NCBI RefSeq assembly: GCF_001006045.1 | Contig: NZ_CP011267.1 | Span: forward strand, 930,001-994,000 | Direction: 5' to 3' | Length of the DNA: 64,000 nucleotides | From: Geoglobus ahangari | GTDB lineage: Archaea > Halobacteriota > Archaeoglobi > Archaeoglobales > Archaeoglobaceae | Shown: piece by piece, positions 60,309-64,000 of the stretch | Numbering within the stretch: position 1 is the stretch's first letter | Layout: each line of letters starts with the position of its first letter | Position numbers and translations under genes: made by a program | The notes under the pieces: generated by a model | Seen by the model: the letters and a program-made list of their open reading frames with translations, nothing else | The model's database searches: none | Told to the model about the DNA's origin: nothing

Positions 60309-60942
60309 TTCAATTTTTTCTCTCATTTCCAGAATCAGATCCCTTGAGGGGGAAATAGGGGAGATTGTAGACCGAAGGGTTTCGGAGTTTCTCGAGTTCA
60401 ACAGCAAGAGCGACAAGGAGTGGTTCAGCGAGCTCTGCTTCTGCATTTTAACGGCCAACAGCTCAGCCGAGCTTGGAATAAAGATTCAGAGCTCTGTTGG
60501 CGAGGGATTCCTGACCCTGCCGAGGAACAGGCTTGAGGAGGAGCTGAGAAAGGCCGGACACAGGTTCTGGAGGAAGAGGGCCGAGTTCATAATTAATGCA
60601 AGGAAGTACGCGAACATAAAGGAGATCGTGCTTGAGAGGATTGAGGTTGGCGGAGTCTTCGGGGCGAGGGAGTGGCTCGTCAGGGACGTGAAGGGGCTGG
60701 GATACAAGGAGGCAAGCCACTTCCTCAGGAACGTCGGGTATCTGGACGTTGCGATACTGGACAGGCACATACTCGCGCTCATGGCCCAGCACGGGATGAT
60801 CGAGGTTCCCAGAACCATGACGAGGAGGAGGTACCTCGAGATCGAGCAGAAGTTCCTCGAGCTCTCGGAAATGGCAGGCATGAAGCCGGGCGTTCTCGAT
60901 CTTTACATGTGGTACATGAAGACCGGCAGGGTGCTGAAGTGA
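60301..60942 (+). CDS. 8-oxoguanine DNA glycosylase/AP lyase, Ogg2 type
   Basis: The 213-residue helix-hairpin-helix glycosylase has [14 protein letters not shown] with catalytic Lys136 and the catalytic Asp154 in [10 protein letters not shown]. The length and these two residues match the archaeal Ogg2 family, which excises 8-oxoG and nicks the AP site. The start is TTG at 60301, since no ATG or GTG exists near the conserved N-terminus; it overlaps S27e. Confidence 0.87.
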   Translation: MSDSIFSLISRIRSLEGEIGEIVDRRVSEFLEFNSKSDKEWFSELCFCILTANSSAELGIKIQSSVGEGFLTLPRNRLEEELRKAGHRFWRKRAEFIINARKYANIKEIVLERIEVGGVFGAREWLVRDVKGLGYKEASHFLRNVGYLDVAILDRHILALMAQHGMIEVPRTMTRRRYLEIEQKFLELSEMAGMKPGVLDLYMWYMKTGRVLK

Positions 60943-60984
60943 AGAATGTCAATAATTAAATATCCTCGTGCACCTCAGCACTCG

Positions 60985-62484
60985 ATGATCGTTGGCATCG
61001 ACGTCGGCGGCACCAACACTGACGTGGCCTACATAGACGAGGACGGCAACCTCCAGACGTTCAAGTACCCCAACGAGTATGGAATAACCCGCATACTGAG
61101 CGATGTTGAGGAGAGGGTTGACCTCAGGAGATCGAGGCTTGTTATAAGCACCTCCCTACCCCTCAACATCCTCACGAGTCAGTTTGACAGGGTGAAGGTT
61201 CTGTCCCTCGTTTTCCCCGGCCCGGGGCTCAACTACGAGAATTACGGGGTGGTTTTGAAGGGCTACGTGAACCACAGGGGCGATGTTGTCGAGGACATAG
61301 ACCCTGCAGAGGTTGAGATGGCTTTGAAGAGCGGGGAGTTTGATGCTGTTGCAATCTCTGGCAAGTTCTCGGTCAGGAATCCGGAGCTCGAGCACAGGGC
61401 GCTTGAGGTTGTGAGGAGGTATGTTGGCGAGGAGAGCGTGGCTCTGAGCCACCACGTCGGGCACATAAACTTTCCCCTCAGGATAAACACGACGATAATC
61501 AACGCCAAGATCTCAAGGGAGGTCTGGGAGCTGACAAACAGCATCAGGAGGTTCACCGAGGACTTCTTCTACTACAAGGGGGACGGTGGCATAATCCCGT
61601 GGAGGGTTGCCATGAGGAATCCCTCCGAGCTGTACAACTCAAGTCCAGCGTCGGTCGCATACGGGGCGAGGTACCTGACGGGAGAGGAGAACGCCATCAT
61701 CGTGGACATAGGCGGAACCACGACCGACATCCTACTTCTCAGGAACGGAGCACCAGAGGTTGAGGAGAAGGTCAGGATACAGGGCATGAAGACCCACGTG
61801 AGGTGTGTGAGGAGCGTTTCGATCCCTTTTGGCGGGGACAGCCTCTACAGCGGGGAGCTGAAGCCCTACAGGCTCGACAAGCCACTGGCGTTTGGTGGGA
61901 AATACGCGACGCTCACAGACCTGCTGAACGTTGTGGGTGAGGAGATCGGAGATCACAGGAGGTCGAGAGATGCTCTGAACGAGAGTGCTGCGGAGAGGGA
62001 GGTTGAGGCATACACTGACAGGGTCGCTGAGGTCGTGTCGGGTGTTGATTCGGATCTCATAATAGGCACAGGTTATCTCGCGAGGTACCTGATTCCCAAG
62101 ATTGCTGAGAAGTCCGGAAAGAGGTATGTTATTCCAATGCACCACGAGTCAGCGAACGCTGTGGGGGTTGCGGTGTCGAGGGTCAGCCTCACGCTCTACG
62201 CGAGGTTTGACACCGAGAGGAGGGTGGCCATATTCAACGGAGAGCTCGATTCTGAGCAGATCGAGAGAATCTCCGGCCATCCAGATGACGAGGAGCTGAT
62301 ATCGATGGCGGTTGAAAGGGCGAGGGAGCTTGCTGTTGAGTATGGCGCCCACGAGAGGGATGTGAGGGATGTTGACGTGGTCTACTTCAACTCCTTCTCA
62401 ATAGTGAGGGGGGGCATAAAGAGGGGCAAGATCGCCGATGTTGTGGTGCAGATAAGGCCGGGGCTGTGTTGTGATGCGGTATGA
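60985..62484 (+). CDS. Hydantoinase/oxoprolinase-family protein
   Basis: The 499-residue protein has the ASKHA-type start MIVGIDVGGTNTDVAY, SHHVGHINFPLRINTTIINA, the second phosphate motif IIVDIGGTTTDILLL near residue 245, and PFGGDSLYSGEL. It belongs to the HyuA/OplaH superfamily, whose members cleave amides with ATP; a cyclic amide or a cofactor is possible, but no HyuB partner adjoins. ATG 60985 is preferred to ATG 60946 because the protein then begins at the conserved strand and a TTAAATAT box lies about 30 nt upstream. Confidence 0.8.
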   Translation: MIVGIDVGGTNTDVAYIDEDGNLQTFKYPNEYGITRILSDVEERVDLRRSRLVISTSLPLNILTSQFDRVKVLSLVFPGPGLNYENYGVVLKGYVNHRGDVVEDIDPAEVEMALKSGEFDAVAISGKFSVRNPELEHRALEVVRRYVGEESVALSHHVGHINFPLRINTTIINAKISREVWELTNSIRRFTEDFFYYKGDGGIIPWRVAMRNPSELYNSSPASVAYGARYLTGEENAIIVDIGGTTTDILLLRNGAPEVEEKVRIQGMKTHVRCVRSVSIPFGGDSLYSGELKPYRLDKPLAFGGKYATLTDLLNVVGEEIGDHRRSRDALNESAAEREVEAYTDRVAEVVSGVDSDLIIGTGYLARYLIPKIAEKSGKRYVIPMHHESANAVGVAVSRVSLTLYARFDTERRVAIFNGELDSEQIERISGHPDDEELISMAVERARELAVEYGAHERDVRDVDVVYFNSFSIVRGGIKRGKIADVVVQIRPGLCCDAV

Positions 62485-63569
62485 GGACAGGTATAGTCTA
62501 TCACCGAAAGTATCTGGAGCATGAGCAGAGCCCAACTCATCCTGAGAGGAGGGAGAGGCTCGCCTACACCCTCGACCAGCTAATGGAGGAGGGAATTTTC
62601 GACATGGACAACATTGTGATGCTCGAGCCATTCGAGGCGAGCCTTGAGGACGTGCTCGAGGTTCACACTCCTGAATATGTTGAGTTTTTGAGAAGGGAAA
62701 GCGAGAAGGGAGGGTTCATAGACTTCGACACAAACATCCCCATCGGGCTGTTTGACGTGGCTATGCTTGCGGCCGGTGGGGCAATAAGGGCGGCCAAGGC
62801 GGTTGCTGATGGCGAGGTGGACAACGCTTTTGCGATGATCAGGCCTCCGGGACACCACGCGAAGCCCTATACTGGAGCGGGCTTCTGCTACCTGAACAAT
62901 ATGGCGATAATGGTCAGGTGGCTCCAGAAAAACGGATTTGAGAGGGTGGCGATCCTCGACTGGGACGCCCACCACGGCGACGGAACTCAGGAGATATTCT
63001 ACGAGGACGACTCGGCGCTCTTCATCTCAACACACCAGATGCCCCTCTACCCCGGGACGGGCTACCCCTACGAGGTCGGGAGGGGGAAGGGGGAAGGATA
63101 TACGATCAACATCCCCCTGCCGCCGGGAACTTCGGATGAGGGCTACATGTACGTGCTGGACAATGTGATTGAGCCCGTGGTGAGAGAATTCGAGCCCGAC
63201 TTCATCGCCATCTCTGCAGGTCAGGACAACCACTTCACCGACCCGATAACCGGGCTTGCCCTGACTGCGAGGGGATATGGAGAGATAATGAAGAGGGCTG
63301 TTGGCCTGGCCGAGGAGCTGTGTGATGGCAGGCTGGTGGCGGTTCTGGAGGGAGGGTACAGCGTTGAGCAGGCCCTGCCTTACACGAACCTCGCCATAAT
63401 CTCCGCGATGGCAGGACTTGACATCTCTCACATCAGGGAGCCCGAGGAGTATCTGGCCGAGCTGAAGTGGAGGAAGAAGAGCTACGCGATGCAGAAGGTC
63501 AGGGACAATGTGATGGAGGTCAGAAAGATACACTCCAAGTACTGGGACTCCCTCAGGCTCGACCTCTGA
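62481..63569 (+). CDS. Histone deacetylase-family protein (AcuC/arginase fold)
   Basis: The 362-residue protein has the HDAC active site: RPPGHHAKP (His-His near residue 130), DWDAHHGDGTQEIFY with zinc ligands, FISTHQ, and ISAGQDNHFTDP with the final zinc Asp; GGY gives the conserved Tyr region. Archaeal members act on acetylated proteins such as Alba or acetyl-CoA synthetase, or on acetylpolyamines. The overlap with the preceding gene (ATGA) makes an operon. Confidence 0.9.
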   Translation: MRTGIVYHRKYLEHEQSPTHPERRERLAYTLDQLMEEGIFDMDNIVMLEPFEASLEDVLEVHTPEYVEFLRRESEKGGFIDFDTNIPIGLFDVAMLAAGGAIRAAKAVADGEVDNAFAMIRPPGHHAKPYTGAGFCYLNNMAIMVRWLQKNGFERVAILDWDAHHGDGTQEIFYEDDSALFISTHQMPLYPGTGYPYEVGRGKGEGYTINIPLPPGTSDEGYMYVLDNVIEPVVREFEPDFIAISAGQDNHFTDPITGLALTARGYGEIMKRAVGLAEELCDGRLVAVLEGGYSVEQALPYTNLAIISAMAGLDISHIREPEEYLAELKWRKKSYAMQKVRDNVMEVRKIHSKYWDSLRLDL

Positions 63570-63701
63570 ACTTCTGACGATTTTTCTTTCTGCAATTGAC
63601 GATTTTAATTATAAATTATTATGCGGCTAATTTGTATTTATTTGTTTGCAATTTTATGCAATACCGCAACTATTAAATAACATAGATCTCCCTGAAGAAT
63701 C

Positions 63702-64000
63702 ATGACAGTCTCGTTTAGGGCCGAGAACTGCGTCGGATGCGGATTATGTGAGATAACGTGCCCCAAATCGGCAATTAACGTTTACAAAATCGAGTCAGGC
63801 TATCATGCGGAGATAGAAGGGTGTATTGACTGTGGAGTTTGCACCGTTTACTGCCAGTATGGTGCCCTCCACCTCGACTCCTCCCCCTACCAGAAGATAC
63901 TCGACAGGATGCACTACTCGAAGGTCGAGGTCGAGGGGTGCGTTTACTGCGGCATATGTGCGGAAAACTGTCCGAGGGATGCCATAGACGTTGAGAAGAG
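63702..64000 (+). CDS. Polyferredoxin (3' truncated by window edge)
   Basis: The frame is open from ATG 63702 to the end of the window. Ferredoxin motifs repeat: CVGCGLCEITCPKSA (from residue 10), CIDCGVCTVYC (near 42) and CVYCGICAENCPRDA (near 86). Three clusters in under 100 residues indicate an 8Fe or larger polyferredoxin such as FwdF or a similar electron carrier. The rest lies beyond position 64000. The start is about 28 nt after ACTATTAAATAAC. Confidence 0.85.
   Translation, partial: MTVSFRAENCVGCGLCEITCPKSAINVYKIESGYHAEIEGCIDCGVCTVYCQYGALHLDSSPYQKILDRMHYSKVEVEGCVYCGICAENCPRDAIDVEK

Overview
The window is archaeal and almost certainly from the order Archaeoglobales. It carries the enzymes of the archaeal C1 and acetyl-CoA pathway: two sets of formylmethanofuran dehydrogenase genes, methenyl-H4MPT cyclohydrolase and a complete CO dehydrogenase/acetyl-CoA synthase operon. 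It also has archaeal replication genes (PolD small subunit, primase small subunit, GINS), NMD3, Taw2, Taw3, L44e and S27e. A fused di-myo-inositol-phosphate synthase points to a hyperthermophile. The base composition looks GC-rich for this order, which would fit Geoglobus or a relative, but the genus is an inference. TATA-like boxes about 25 nt upstream of several start codons suggest many leaderless transcripts.

Layout. Positions 1-9514 hold mostly minus-strand genes: a dihydrolipoamide-dehydrogenase-like flavoprotein, a fatty acyl-CoA ligase, a PsiE-like membrane protein, YchF, a beta-solenoid protein, ApgM, a chorismate-lyase-like protein and a UPF0200/UPF0201 fusion. Positions 9609-13584 hold NMD3, Taw2, signal peptidase and DNA polymerase D small subunit. 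Positions 13686-21152 form an apparent uptake, activation and sensing module: a benzoate-CoA-ligase-type enzyme, a two-subunit sodium:solute symporter, two CBS/DUF294 proteins and a DnaQ-like exonuclease. Positions 21238-24161 encode a BtuCDF-type metal-chelate or cobamide importer, with a tiny Cys-rich gene on the other strand. ArgF, NadE and cupin-type PGI follow.

Positions 26696-37237 are the metabolic core. A ferredoxin with a CdhE-like N-terminal Fe-S module is followed by divergent FwdB and FwdD paralogues and then cdhA-cdhB-cdhC-(33-aa ORF)-cooC-cdhD-cdhE. The 33-aa ORF resembles the C-terminal tail of CdhC and is the best candidate here for an overlooked component. ThrC, Taw3, an MBL hydrolase, archease and ArgG follow. 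A degraded PIN-domain gene and a small membrane ORF (41316-41816) come next, then BtpA and a bacterial-type tRNA-guanine transglycosylase.

Positions 45122-50821 hold mch and the second formylmethanofuran dehydrogenase cluster (fwdD-fwdB-fwdA-fwdC). After that come DIPP synthase, a membrane protein with a possible nuclease-like domain, a VapBC pair, tRNA-Ile(GAU), ArgB, a racemase, a sulfite-oxidase-like gene broken by a frameshift in a G-run, and a DMT exporter. The window ends with an information-processing run (PriS, GINS, L44e, S27e, OGG), a hydantoinase-like ATPase, a histone-deacetylase-fold enzyme and a truncated polyferredoxin. I saw no CRISPR array, rRNA or intact insertion sequence.
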